In this document: positions 9,344 through 18,084 of the stretch, piece after piece
Numbering within the stretch: the first letter of the stretch is position 1
How the letters are laid out: each line of letters opens with the position of its first letter
DNA from: Siphonobacter sp048595215
Lineage (GTDB): Bacteria; Bacteroidota; Bacteroidia; Cytophagales; Spirosomataceae
Length of the DNA stretch: 64,000 nt
Direction: 5' to 3'
NCBI RefSeq assembly: GCF_048595215.1
Contig: NZ_JBMDWJ010000320.1
Location: 14,510-78,509 of the forward strand
Position numbers and translations under genes: made by a program
Notes under the pieces: generated by a model
Told to the model about the DNA's origin: nothing
The model's input: the letters and a program-made list of their open reading frames with translations, nothing else
Database searches by the model: none

Positions 9344-10330
9344 TTATGCGGTTAGGCCAGCGGCCATTTTCAAAGCTTCTACAATTGTATTAGGAGCGAG
9401 CTTGAGTTTAAAGGAATTGTATTCGTACGCCCTGGCACCCGTCATCGCCTGCTGAGCAGCCTGTTGAAACGTAGCTTCGGATACGGTTTTACCAACCAAA
9501 GCTTTTTCTACTTCCTGCAAACGCCAAGGTTTGTGAGCCACGCCACCCATCGCCAATCGGGCCGACTTAATGGTTTTGCCTTCCAGCTCCAACGCCGCTG
9601 CTACGGAGACCAATGCAAAGGCATACGAGGCCCGATCACGTACTTTCAGGTAATGAGCGTGTTGCGTATAGGGCGAATCCGGCAGGGTTACGGCTACAAT
9701 TAATTCATCTTTTTCCAGCGTATTGTCTTTTTCGGGACGATCGCCGGGCAGGCGATGAAACTCGGTGAAAGGAATGGTTCGTTCGCCTTTGGGACCTTGT
9801 ACGACTACCGTGGCGTCGAGGGCTACCAACGCCACGCACATATCACTGGGGTGGACGGCGATGCAGTGGTCGCTTGTGCCGAAGATGGCGTGCATGCGAT
9901 TATAACCTTCTTTGGCTCCGCAACCCGTACCCGGCTGCCGTTTATTGCAGGGCATTTCAGTATCGTAGAAATAGCCACAACGCGTACGCTGGAGCATATT
10001 GCCGCCTACTGTAGCCTTGTTCCGTAACTGAGCCGATGCTCCCGCGTTGAGGGCCTGAGCCAGTAGGGGCCATTTTTCCAGAATCAGTTTATCATCGGCT
10101 ACCTGGCTGTTGAGGGCCATGGCTCCAATGCGAACACCTGTGGCTTCTTTTTCAATTTTATTCAGCGGTAAACGACTGATGTCGATGAGTTTATCCGGAG
10201 CCGTTACGCCTCGTTTCATCAAATCAACCAGATTGGTGCCGCCGGCTATGAACTGAGCGGAAGGGTCTTTGACTAATGCTTCGAGAGCTGACTTGGCTGT
10301 ATTAGCCCGGACGTATTGGAAGGCTTTCAT
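9344..10330 (-). CDS. FAD-binding subunit of aldehyde oxidoreductase (PaoB/YagS-like)
   Basis: The FAD subunit (328 residues) shuttles electrons between the Mo and 2Fe-2S subunits. The FAD motif FIAGGTNLVDLMKRG is at residues 28-42, and TVGGN is at about 107-111. A Cys cluster (Cys118, Cys128, Cys137, Cys156), in the context TRCGYFYD...CNKRQPG...C, matches the extra 4Fe-4S cluster known from PaoB/HcrB-type subunits and absent from ordinary XdhB. Its start overlaps the stop of the 2Fe-2S gene by 4 bases (ATGA), so translation is coupled. Confidence 0.92.
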   Translation of the reverse strand: MKAFQYVRANTAKSALEALVKDPSAQFIAGGTNLVDLMKRGVTAPDKLIDISRLPLNKIEKEATGVRIGAMALNSQVADDKLILEKWPLLAQALNAGASAQLRNKATVGGNMLQRTRCGYFYDTEMPCNKRQPGTGCGAKEGYNRMHAIFGTSDHCIAVHPSDMCVALVALDATVVVQGPKGERTIPFTEFHRLPGDRPEKDNTLEKDELIVAVTLPDSPYTQHAHYLKVRDRASYAFALVSVAAALELEGKTIKSARLAMGGVAHKPWRLQEVEKALVGKTVSEATFQQAAQQAMTGARAYEYNSFKLKLAPNTIVEALKMAAGLTA

Positions 10331-10941
10331 ACCGTTTGTCCTCCTTTCTTTACCTCCATAATAGCGTCAACAATATTCGGATAGGCTCCACAGCGGCAGA
10401 TATTCCCACTCATATACTCCCGGATTTCTTCCTCGGAATTGGCGTGTCCTTCGCGGATACACGCCACCGCCGACATGATCTGACCGGGCGTGCAGTAGCC
10501 GCACTGAAAGCCGTCGTGTTTGACGAAAGCCTCCTGCATGGGATGCAGGGTATCGCCTTTAGCTAGTCCTTCGATGGTGGTGATTTTCTTTCCTTCTTCG
10601 GTAATTGCTAGGGTCAGGCAGGAATTAATTCGCTGGCCGTCGGAATGTACGGTGCAGGCTCCGCATTGGCCGTAATCGCAACCTTTTTTGGTGCCCGTCA
10701 GGTGCAGCTGTTCGCGTAAGAGGTCGAGTAGGGTGGTACGCGGTTCCACGTTCAGCGTATGCTTGACCCCATTGATTTCCAGTTTCAGTGGTACTTTTTC
10801 AAAAGGAGCCGCAATTTTTTCATCCCATTTTGGGTCCTTGATCGCCTTTTCCGAGGACAGCACCAGAGCCGACAAGACCGACGATTGCTTCAAAAAATCG
10901 CGGCGGGCTTCGTTTTTAATAGTCTTTTTGCTCGTTTTCAT
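10327..10941 (-). CDS. 2Fe-2S subunit of aldehyde oxidoreductase with Tat signal (PaoA/YagT-like)
   Basis: Small iron-sulfur subunit, 204 residues. The N-terminus carries a twin-arginine motif (ARRDFLKQ, Arg13-Arg14) followed by a short hydrophobic stretch, so the assembled enzyme should be exported to the periplasm. The first 2Fe-2S cluster has CDYGQCGAC plus a downstream Cys; the second has CGYCTPG and CRCGAYP. The gene order FeS-FAD-Mo is that of the paoABC operon. The upstream 700 bases, shared with a divergent peptidase gene, contain a conserved repeated noncoding element. Confidence 0.94.
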   Translation of the reverse strand: MKTSKKTIKNEARRDFLKQSSVLSALVLSSEKAIKDPKWDEKIAAPFEKVPLKLEINGVKHTLNVEPRTTLLDLLREQLHLTGTKKGCDYGQCGACTVHSDGQRINSCLTLAITEEGKKITTIEGLAKGDTLHPMQEAFVKHDGFQCGYCTPGQIMSAVACIREGHANSEEEIREYMSGNICRCGAYPNIVDAIMEVKKGGQTV

Positions 10942-10990
10942 AAAGTCTAAGAGGGTATTATGTTCTTTGTTAGAGGTGTCTTATTTGCCC

Positions 10991-11391
10991 AGACCGAGTT
11001 TGGTTCCGTAGGCACGGCCGACTAGTAGTCATTGAGTCTTCCAGGCTGGACCTCTCCACGCCTGACCATTCCATGGCGGTGACCGCCCGCTCTAGGCCAC
11101 CGCATTGCGGCTATCGTAGGTCGTTCCGTTACCCCCATGGAATGGCTTATGGGCGGACGGGGTTTTCTTCTTCCAGTAATAGTTGATGTCGGTTGGTTAA
11201 TAGTCGGTAGTAGTTAAAATAGAAGTGAAAACCATCAAAGACGGCATAAAATCGGATCTCGTCCTATCGCGAAAAGCCGTCTACCATTCGATGGTAGCTC
11301 CCTCAGCAATGCGGTAGGCTGAGCAAAAGGAAGTCAGCGGTGTTCGCGATATGGACTAAATGACCAGCCTTCTCTCAGGGACGAAATGGGT
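10991..11391. repeat. Structured noncoding element, copy 1
   Basis: About 400 bases between the divergent paoA-like and M28 genes are homologous to 15970-16306. Shared blocks include TAGTAGYCATTGAG, GCCACCGCRTTGCGGCTATC, GTCCTATCGC, GCAATGCGGTRG and GTTCGCGATAYGGACTAAA. Predicted pairings are 11261-11273 with 11343-11356 (one bulged base), the hairpin 11281-11287/11291-11297, and CTCAGC/GCTGAG (11302-11307/11318-11323). The loop of the last hairpin (CAATGCGGT, 11307-11315) is complementary to ACCGCATTG at 11099-11107. No ORF is conserved between the copies. The transcribed strand, if any, is unknown. The rest of the 10942-11644 gap shows nothing recognisable. Confidence 0.7.
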
Positions 11392-11644
11392 CTTCGTATA
11401 AAACTATTCTTATCAGTCGTATGGAAATGATACACCTATGTTTATTCATATAGATTAAAAAACTCTGCCATTCAGAAATTTTCGGGCTTTTTCGAAGGGT
11501 AGCCTCTTCAATCATAGGGAAAACCAAGTAAAACGAATCACAGATGCCCTGCCAGCACTTCATTTTAACCTTTGATCGCTTATTGCAATAAAAACCTGCG
11601 TTTTTCGCTTACTTTAAGGGTTTGATTTCCATTCTATTCACTTC

Positions 11645-13138
11645 ATGAAAAAACTGCTTACGTTGTTGGCTTTGAGTCCGCTGGCTTTCGCTCAGGCTCA
11701 GAATCCAACGAAATTCGCCGAGACCATCAAGGCGGAAGATCTTAAAAAACACCTCTCGTACCTGGCTTCCGATGAACTGGAAGGTCGCGGTACCGGAACA
11801 CCCGGCCAGCACAAAGCGGCTGAATACATTGCCAATCACTTCAAAAGCCTGGGTTTAAAGGGCATTGGTCCCGGCGGGAGCTACCTGCAACCCGTTGAGC
11901 TGGTTGAACTGGGTTGGGGTGATGTGTACCTGAAGGCCCCCAGCGGTACGAAAGAATTACTGAAAGATTTCTACGTAACGGGGTCAGGAAATTTCTCCAA
12001 AGAGGAGACCCTGGATATCGTACTGGTCGGTTACGGAACGGATGAAGACCTGAATGGGCTGAACCTGGATGGCAAAGCCGCGTTGTTACTCGCCGCTGAA
12101 CCCCGTAACGCCGAAGCCACTCGTAAGAAAATGGCCGTGTTAAAGGAAAAAGGGGTGCGTTGTGTGCTGACCATTGCTCCGGGAGCTGATGAACAAACCG
12201 ACAAGCTTTACGGTCGGATGAGGGCGTACTCTCCCCGGATGAATCGCCTGACGTTCAAGGATGAAAAACGTCCGGAATCTACGCTGTTATCCGTACAGGT
12301 AAAGCAGGGACTGGCGAAGGAAATGCTGGGTCTTGATGATACGCAACTCGCGGATTTGATAGCCGGGAAGACGAAACCCACTGATCTCAAGAAAACCCTG
12401 ACGCTGAAGGCTGAAGAGAAACAGACGCCTATCGAAACGTCGAACGTTGTTGGGTTTCTGGAAGGTACGGACAAGAAAAACGAAGTACTCGTGGTAACGG
12501 CTCACTACGATCACATCGGTATCTCGCCCGATGGGCAGATCAACAACGGAGCCAATGACGACGGTTCGGGTACGGTTGGCGTGATGGAATTGGCGGAGGC
12601 CTTCTCCAAAGCGGCCAAAGCGGGTAATCGTCCGCGTCGCAGCATTTTGTTCATGACCGTAACGGGTGAAGAAAAAGGGCTGCTGGGTTCGGAATACTAC
12701 GTAAACCACCCCCTGATTCCGCTGGAAAATACCATTGCCGATTTAAACATCGACATGATTGGCCGGGTGGATAAAGCCCACGAAGGCAAACCGGATTACA
12801 TCTACGTGATTGGCTCCGATAAGCTGTCTTCGGAACTGCACGCCATCAATGAAGAAGCGAACAAGAAATACATCAAGATGGATCTGGACTATACGTTCAA
12901 CGACCCGAACGATGTAAACCGTTTCTATTACCGCTCGGACCACTACAACTTTGCGGCTAAGAAAATCCCCATCATTTTCTACTTCAACGGGGTACACGAT
13001 GATTACCACCGTCCAACGGATGATGTGGAGAAAATCCAATTCGATAAGGCTGAAAAAACGGCCCGTCTGGTCTTCTATACGGCCTGGGAATTGGTGAATC
13101 GGGATAAGCGTATTGTCGTTGATTCCAATAAACCCTAA
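11645..13138 (+). CDS. Secreted M28 family aminopeptidase
   Basis: Zinc aminopeptidase of 497 residues with a signal peptide (residues 1-18, ...LAFAQAQ). The central part (about 75-260) holds a PA-like insert (IVLVGYGT, LDGKAALLL). The M28 catalytic domain follows with the expected two-zinc site: His287 (AHYDH), Asp305 (NGANDDGSGT), catalytic and bridging Glu342-Glu343 (TGEEKGLLGS), Asp370 (LNIDMIG) and a final His in DDYHRPTDD. It probably trims peptides in the periplasm, perhaps together with the nearby M19 dipeptidase. It is a single gene with its own terminator. Confidence 0.93.
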   Translation: MKKLLTLLALSPLAFAQAQNPTKFAETIKAEDLKKHLSYLASDELEGRGTGTPGQHKAAEYIANHFKSLGLKGIGPGGSYLQPVELVELGWGDVYLKAPSGTKELLKDFYVTGSGNFSKEETLDIVLVGYGTDEDLNGLNLDGKAALLLAAEPRNAEATRKKMAVLKEKGVRCVLTIAPGADEQTDKLYGRMRAYSPRMNRLTFKDEKRPESTLLSVQVKQGLAKEMLGLDDTQLADLIAGKTKPTDLKKTLTLKAEEKQTPIETSNVVGFLEGTDKKNEVLVVTAHYDHIGISPDGQINNGANDDGSGTVGVMELAEAFSKAAKAGNRPRRSILFMTVTGEEKGLLGSEYYVNHPLIPLENTIADLNIDMIGRVDKAHEGKPDYIYVIGSDKLSSELHAINEEANKKYIKMDLDYTFNDPNDVNRFYYRSDHYNFAAKKIPIIFYFNGVHDDYHRPTDDVEKIQFDKAEKTARLVFYTAWELVNRDKRIVVDSNKP

Positions 13139-13152
13139 GATTTTTAGAAAGC

Positions 13153-13192
13153 AAAAAAGCCCTGGTTACTGCTAGTAATCAGGGCTTTTTTT
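13153..13192 (+). terminator. Rho-independent terminator after M28 peptidase
   Basis: Arms 13153-13170 and 13174-13192 form a long stem (AGCCCTG core, one G-T pair) ending in a run of seven T. It sits 14 bases past the peptidase stop codon. Confidence 0.88.
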
Positions 13193-13523
13193 ATGATTAC
13201 TAGAGTAGTGAAGCTTGAATAATGGATAGGAGCGTAAGTGAAACGATAATTTAAAAGCCTAGGATGCAATTAAGAATTTCAAAGAAATGACTGGTTTTAA
13301 ATTCGGAAGAACAAAAACAGGTTGAAGGCGAACTAGTAGTTGTTAGTTGTCTAAGCTGCGACATTGACAAATGTCAAAAGGAAAAGAGCAACAAGCAATA
13401 CCCACAAATGGGTAATAATTGATTTAGTGATCGGAAAAACGAATAATAAAGTTGTATGCTTTTCTAAAAAGTTTTTTAGCCTGAAATGGGCAGGGCGACT
13501 GCGGAGGAAAGAATAGTAGCATG
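13193..13523. other. Gene-free intergenic stretch
   Basis: No gene is supported between the two converging terminators. Small hairpins such as TACCCA-caaa-TGGGTA (around 13409-13424) and TTGACA-aa-TGTCAA (around 13363-13376) occur, but nothing shows that they belong to an RNA gene. Confidence 0.4.
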
Positions 13524-13555
13524 AAAAAAGGCCAGCCTTTCGGCTGACCTTTTTT
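13524..13555 (-). terminator. Terminator for the GH3 gene (bidirectional hairpin)
   Basis: A 14-bp stem (13524-13537 with 13542-13555, one wobble) is flanked by A-run and T-run, so it can act on both strands. It lies 15 bases beyond the stop codon of the minus-strand GH3 gene. Confidence 0.8.
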
Positions 13556-13570
13556 ATACGGCGGCAGGTT

Positions 13571-15853
13571 TTATTTAGTCCACTGCACGTTCGCCGTTTT
13601 TACTTCGCTGGAATTGGTACCGATCTGAATACCAAACTCGCCCCCTTCCCAGTCGTATTTTAAATCCGTATTATAAAATTTGAGCTGTTCGGGTGTAATA
13701 CGGAAGGTGACTTCCTTACTCTCACCGGGTTTCAGAGTGATCTTCTGGAATCCTTTCAGGTCTTTCACCGAACGCGTTACACTCGCCACCGGATCGCTGA
13801 TGTAGAGCTGAACGACTTCTTCGCCCGCGTACGTACCCGTGTTTTTTACGGTTACACTAGCCTGTAAGGTCTGATTACCCTTCAGGCTGGTCTGACTGAG
13901 TTTGACCTCGCCGTAACTGAACGTGGTATAACTTAAACCGTACCCGAAGGGAAATAACGGATCATTGGGTACGTCGAGGTAACGGGATTTGAATTTGTCC
14001 AATAACACGCCTTCGTAGGGACGACCCGTATTCTTGTGATTGTAGTAAATGGGAATCTGACCAACGTTGCGGGGGAAGGTAGCCGTCAGTTTTCCGGCAG
14101 GATTGTAGTTGCCAAACAGAACATCTGCGATGGCATTGCCCGATTCGCTACCGCCAAACCAGGCTTCGAGCATGGCATCGGCGTTATCGTTTTCCCAGGT
14201 AAGCGTCAATGGACGACCGCTCATCAGTACGAGTACCAGCGGTTTACCCGTTTTTTTCAGTGCTTTCAGTAAGTCTTTCTGATTTTCGGGAATACCAATA
14301 TCCGAACGACTCGAAGCTTCGCCCGACATTTCCTGAGCTTCGCCTACAACGGCCACAATCACGTCTGATTGCTGAGCCACCTTTACGGCTTCCTCGATCA
14401 TCGCTTCAGGCGAACGGGGGTCTACGTCTACAAGGCCGTTTTGAGCGTTCAATCGCTGAATCAGCAGTGTATCCGTCGTGAAGTTGGCTCCTTTGGCGTA
14501 ATTGATTTTTACATCACTACCCGCTACATTCTTAATGCCTTCCGCCACGGTCACGGCTTTTTTCCAGTCGCCAGCAATATTCCACGTACCCAGCATATTC
14601 TTGCGATCATCCGCCAGGGGGCCAATCAGAGCAATGCTGCCGCTTTTTTTCAGGGGTAAGGTCTGATTCGCATTTTTTAGTAATACGTGACTACGGGCAG
14701 CCAGATCGCGAGCAAAGGCCCGGTTCTCGGGCGTCAGAATTTCTTTCGCCGGACGCGAATCATCGAGGTACCGATACGGATCGTCAAACAAACCCAACTT
14801 GTACTTCGCTTCCAGAATCCGGCGGCAGGCCTGATCGATTTCTTTTTGGGTGATCTTGCCTTCGTTCAGCGATTGTTTGAGCGTTGTTAGAAAGCCTTCG
14901 CCCACCATATCCATGTCGGTACCAGCTTTTAAAGCCAGAGCCGAAACCTGTTTCAAATCCCCCAGACCGTGGGCAATCATTTCGTTAATGGCCGTGTAGT
15001 CGGTTACCACCAGGCCTTTGAAGCCCCATTGGTTGCGTAACAAATCGGTTGCGAGCCATTTATTGGCCGTTGCCGGTACTGCGTCGATTTCATTGAAGGA
15101 AGTCATCACACTGCCTACGCCCGCGTCGATAGCGGCTTTGTACGGCGGCAAGTAATACTCAAACATTTTGATACGGCTCATGTCCACCGTATTGTAATCA
15201 CGGCCCGCTTCAGCCGCTCCGTACAGGGCAAAGTGTTTGACGCAGGCGAGAACCGTATTCGTTTCCTTAAAAAAGCTGGTACCCTGATAGCCGCGAATCA
15301 TAGCTTTGGCAATGAGTGAACCCAGGTAGGGGTCTTCCCCGGAACTTTCGGAAATCCGGCCCCAGCGGGGATCACGGGCAATATCGACCATGGGTGAGAA
15401 CACCCAGTTTAGCCCATCTGCGGTAGCTTCGGTCGCGGCAATGCGGGCACTTTTCTCAATGCGTTCGAGATCCCAGGTAGACGAAATGCCGAGGGGAATG
15501 GGAAAGCTGGTTTTGTGTCCGTGAATGACGTCGAGTCCGAACAGCAGAGGAATGTGCAGCCGGGAATTTTTTACGGCCAGTTCCTGAGGCTTGCGTACCA
15601 GCGTCGGATCATAAATGCCGAATAAGCCGCCGACTTTCCCCGCTTTAATATTGGCTTCGACGTTTTGAGAAACCGTAGCTCCCGTCGCCGTAAATCCGCC
15701 CGGTGTCACCAGATTGAGCTGACCGATTTTTTCATCAATCGTCATCTGGCCCATGAGCTTGGTGACGAAGGTATTCATTTTTGCCTCCGGCGTCTGAGCC
15801 TGTACCTGAAGTTGGAACAGACCCGCCAGAAGCAGAAGAGATGTCTTTTTCAT
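13571..15853 (-). CDS. Glycoside hydrolase family 3 beta-glucosidase
   Basis: Retaining exo-beta-glucosidase of the BglX type, 760 residues from the chosen ATG. An ATG four codons upstream (15863-15865) is possible, but the shorter start gives a standard signal peptide (MKKTSLLLLAG...VQAQ), placing the enzyme in the periplasm. Domains in order are the GH3 TIM barrel, the alpha/beta sandwich, and a C-terminal fibronectin-III-like domain from about residue 665. The nucleophile is Asp285 in GLVVTDYTA. Substrate-binding segments include KHFALYGA and GRISESSGEDP. It is the distal gene of the polysaccharide locus and, beside a GH144-type enzyme, probably cleaves beta-1,2-gluco-oligosaccharides to glucose; the linkage is inferred from context. 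Confidence 0.9.
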   Translation of the reverse strand: MKKTSLLLLAGLFQLQVQAQTPEAKMNTFVTKLMGQMTIDEKIGQLNLVTPGGFTATGATVSQNVEANIKAGKVGGLFGIYDPTLVRKPQELAVKNSRLHIPLLFGLDVIHGHKTSFPIPLGISSTWDLERIEKSARIAATEATADGLNWVFSPMVDIARDPRWGRISESSGEDPYLGSLIAKAMIRGYQGTSFFKETNTVLACVKHFALYGAAEAGRDYNTVDMSRIKMFEYYLPPYKAAIDAGVGSVMTSFNEIDAVPATANKWLATDLLRNQWGFKGLVVTDYTAINEMIAHGLGDLKQVSALALKAGTDMDMVGEGFLTTLKQSLNEGKITQKEIDQACRRILEAKYKLGLFDDPYRYLDDSRPAKEILTPENRAFARDLAARSHVLLKNANQTLPLKKSGSIALIGPLADDRKNMLGTWNIAGDWKKAVTVAEGIKNVAGSDVKINYAKGANFTTDTLLIQRLNAQNGLVDVDPRSPEAMIEEAVKVAQQSDVIVAVVGEAQEMSGEASSRSDIGIPENQKDLLKALKKTGKPLVLVLMSGRPLTLTWENDNADAMLEAWFGGSESGNAIADVLFGNYNPAGKLTATFPRNVGQIPIYYNHKNTGRPYEGVLLDKFKSRYLDVPNDPLFPFGYGLSYTTFSYGEVKLSQTSLKGNQTLQASVTVKNTGTYAGEEVVQLYISDPVASVTRSVKDLKGFQKITLKPGESKEVTFRITPEQLKFYNTDLKYDWEGGEFGIQIGTNSSEVKTANVQWTK

Positions 15854-15969
15854 GGAATGAATCATTTATTGATTTCTTGCAGAGTCAAACGGAGCTGGGT
15901 CGCGTTAGTAGGGCTTGGGTCCAATCCATGGCGAGAAGGCTTTGCTTTTTAGAGTTTCGTTATTCACCT

Positions 15970-16306
15970 AGACTGGGTTTTGTCCTTCCTAATTGGCTGT
16001 TTAGTAGCCATTGAGCCTTTCTGCCTGGACCCTGTTTTGTGCCACCGCGTTGCGGCTATCCTAGGTCATTCCGTTGCTCAATGGCGGGAGAGGTTTTCAT
16101 CTTCTAACAATAGTTATTGGTTGTTAGAATACGATCCGATAACTGCATGGACGACATAAACCAAACCCCGTCCTATCGCATTCCATGCCGGGCTCAAGCC
16201 GCCTTTTTCATCCGCAATGCGGTGGCCTGAAGCAGGATGAAAAGAGTGGCGTTCGCGATACGGACTAAATGAACAGCCGTGTATTCGGGGCGAAATACTG
16301 ATCCTA
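15970..16306. repeat. Structured noncoding element, copy 2
   Basis: This is homologous to 10991-11391, with about 60 bases fewer. Stems: GTCCTATCGC (16170-16179) with GCGATAcGGAC (16255-16265), and TTTTCATCC (16205-16213) with GGATGAAAA (16235-16243). The second replaces CTCAGC/GCTGAG of copy 1 with entirely different but still complementary arms around the same conserved loop. The loop region CCGCAATGCGGTGGC (16212-16226) is complementary to 16041-16055 over 15 bases with one G-U pair. The element fills most of the 528-base gap between the GH3 and GH144-type genes. The remaining bases (15854-15969, 16307-16381) show nothing recognisable. Confidence 0.7.
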
Positions 16307-16381
16307 TAATACTGGTTGATTATTAGCAGATTTTAGCATGGAATCCATATGGACTAAAAACTGCAGATAGGTTACCAACAA

Positions 16382-17986
16382 TTACCGCAACACCAACTTC
16401 ATCGTTTTCTTCACTGAACCCTGCGTAATCGTTGCTACATATTTTCCTCCGGCAGCGTCGAAGGATTGAGTATGTGTACCGGGTGTTAGCGTTTTATTAT
16501 CCACTACTTTAAGGGTCGTACCACTACTGCCCGTGAGTTCAATGGTAACGGGTTGTGTACCGGCCACGGCAAATTCCAGCGGGTATTTACCCGTATCGCT
16601 GTGTCGCATCAGACTCCATTCGCCGGTAGTCGGGTGCGGCTGGTAGGCGTAAAAGCCCGTCGGGTAGGAGGGGTTCTCAATGCCCATTTTCTTCAGTCCC
16701 GTCTGAATTTCAGTAATGCGTTCGCCCACTTTCCAGATCAGGCCCGTTCGGTAATTTTCCATCATCACGACAATCGGCCCCTGGTCAATGGCCAGATACT
16801 GATTGGAATACCAGTTTTTCGACGCGTTATAGGCATCGTAAAAACCATATTCACCAAACAGACGATTGCCGTGTTTCAGATATAAATACCGCAGAGCCTG
16901 CCAGGATTCGTAAGGCGTATACGGGAAAGCCGACAAAGCCGCCGTGGGCGTAATCGTACCGTTATCATTGGTGGGCGAGTGAGCGTCGTAGAAATTGTAA
17001 TCGTCGCTGGCGGTTAGGCCCCAGTTTTCTTCGGAATACCCGTACGCTTTGGGAGCTTTTTCGGCACAGTACGCCCAGTTAATCAGCGTATGGGCCTGAT
17101 TCATCTGCCAATAGTTCGTATGCTGATCCTGCATCCGTCGCGGGTCCATACTCAGATACGAGTAATGGCTGAAGAAGAGCGGACCGCCGTAGGGGAAGCC
17201 AATGTCGAGCTTATAACCCATGTACTTGTTGCCATTGGTAAAGTGATTCGACTGTTTCCACGTGTTTTCATAGACCTGCGGCGTAATAGCGTGCGTGGGC
17301 GAACCCAGAGCCAGCACGTACGTAATCAAACATTCGTTGTAGCCTTCAATGGGCATATTCATGTCCCAGTTGTATTGCTTCGACCAGTGCCAGCGAAGTT
17401 TGCCAGCGTGCACGTACCAATCCCATTCGATAGTTTCGTAGAGTTTGGTAATTTGGTTGCGAAGTTTCTTTTCAGCGGCGTTCGTACCGTTGAAGTATTC
17501 ACGGGCAACGAGTAAGCCATTGGCCAGAAAAGCCGTTTCCACCAGATCACCACCATTATCTTTTTGCCCAAAAGGAACCACGCGGCCCGTGTTGCCATCA
17601 ATCCAGTGTGACCAGGCTCCGTGGAAGCGGTCGGCTTTCTCCAGAAAATCGGCTATTTTTTGTACACGGGCTACGGCGGCCTCGCGGGTAATCCACTGCC
17701 GTTCGGCGGCTACGACCATACCCATCAGGCCAAAACCCGTACCGCCCGTCGTGACGATATTAGGCGTGGCTGTACGTTCGGCAGCCATGCCCGAAATGGG
17801 ATGCCCGAAATCCCAGAAGTAACGGAACGTAGCTTTTTGTACAACGTCCATGTATTCGCTCTTCTCGGAAGGCAGCGTTTCTGTATCTGTAGTTTTAGAA
17901 TGAGTAGTCGGGACGGACTTGGTACAGGAAACAAACGTCAATGTACAAGCCATGACGCCCGTCAGAAGCGTGGAGTATATTCTCAT
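16382..17986 (-). CDS. GH144-type endo-beta-1,2-glucanase lipoprotein (Pfam glucoamylase family)
   Basis: The (alpha/alpha)6-barrel 'glucoamylase' family protein has about 534 residues. I chose the ATG at 17984-17986 because it gives a lipoprotein signal peptide (MRIYSTLL...TFVSC) with the anchor Cys at residue 21; an upstream reading frame extension begins with a non-AUG codon and is not credible. Family-like segments are YFWDFGHP, TTGGTGFGLMGM, ETAFLANGLL and GPIVVMMENYRTGLIWK. The C-terminal 90 residues form a small beta-rich domain. This family includes characterised endo-beta-1,2-glucanases and sophorose-releasing enzymes (GH144). It follows susD on the same strand. Cell-surface location is inferred from the lipoprotein signal. 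Confidence 0.82.
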   Translation of the reverse strand: MRIYSTLLTGVMACTLTFVSCTKSVPTTHSKTTDTETLPSEKSEYMDVVQKATFRYFWDFGHPISGMAAERTATPNIVTTGGTGFGLMGMVVAAERQWITREAAVARVQKIADFLEKADRFHGAWSHWIDGNTGRVVPFGQKDNGGDLVETAFLANGLLVAREYFNGTNAAEKKLRNQITKLYETIEWDWYVHAGKLRWHWSKQYNWDMNMPIEGYNECLITYVLALGSPTHAITPQVYENTWKQSNHFTNGNKYMGYKLDIGFPYGGPLFFSHYSYLSMDPRRMQDQHTNYWQMNQAHTLINWAYCAEKAPKAYGYSEENWGLTASDDYNFYDAHSPTNDNGTITPTAALSAFPYTPYESWQALRYLYLKHGNRLFGEYGFYDAYNASKNWYSNQYLAIDQGPIVVMMENYRTGLIWKVGERITEIQTGLKKMGIENPSYPTGFYAYQPHPTTGEWSLMRHSDTGKYPLEFAVAGTQPVTIELTGSSGTTLKVVDNKTLTPGTHTQSFDAAGGKYVATITQGSVKKTMKLVLR

Positions 17987-18037
17987 AAAGCAGAAAGAGT
18001 AGGGCGGAAAAGAATACCAAATACACCTTGAAGCGAA

Positions 18038-18075
18038 AGAGGTAATCAGAAGAACCATTCTTTCTGATTACCTCT
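18038..18075 (-). terminator. Hairpin between susD-like and GH144-type genes
   Basis: Perfect 14-bp arms (18038-18051 and 18062-18075) lie directly after the susD stop codon. On the minus strand the hairpin is followed only by TTTCGCTTC, so it is a weak terminator or an mRNA-stabilising structure. It could let the susCD part of the transcript exceed the enzyme part. Confidence 0.5.
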
Positions 18076-18084
18076 CGCCTTGTT

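Noticed and set aside
10991..11391. RNase P RNA or tmRNA
   Set aside because: The length is right, but the conserved cores of RNase P (P4 strands) and tmRNA (tRNA-like ends, tag frame) are not seen, and two copies 5 kb apart would be unexpected.
13363..13424. Small RNA candidate from two short hairpins in the 13.2-13.5 kb gap
   Set aside because: The stems are 6 bp each, without a promoter or a terminator of their own, and would be expected by chance in an AT-rich gap.
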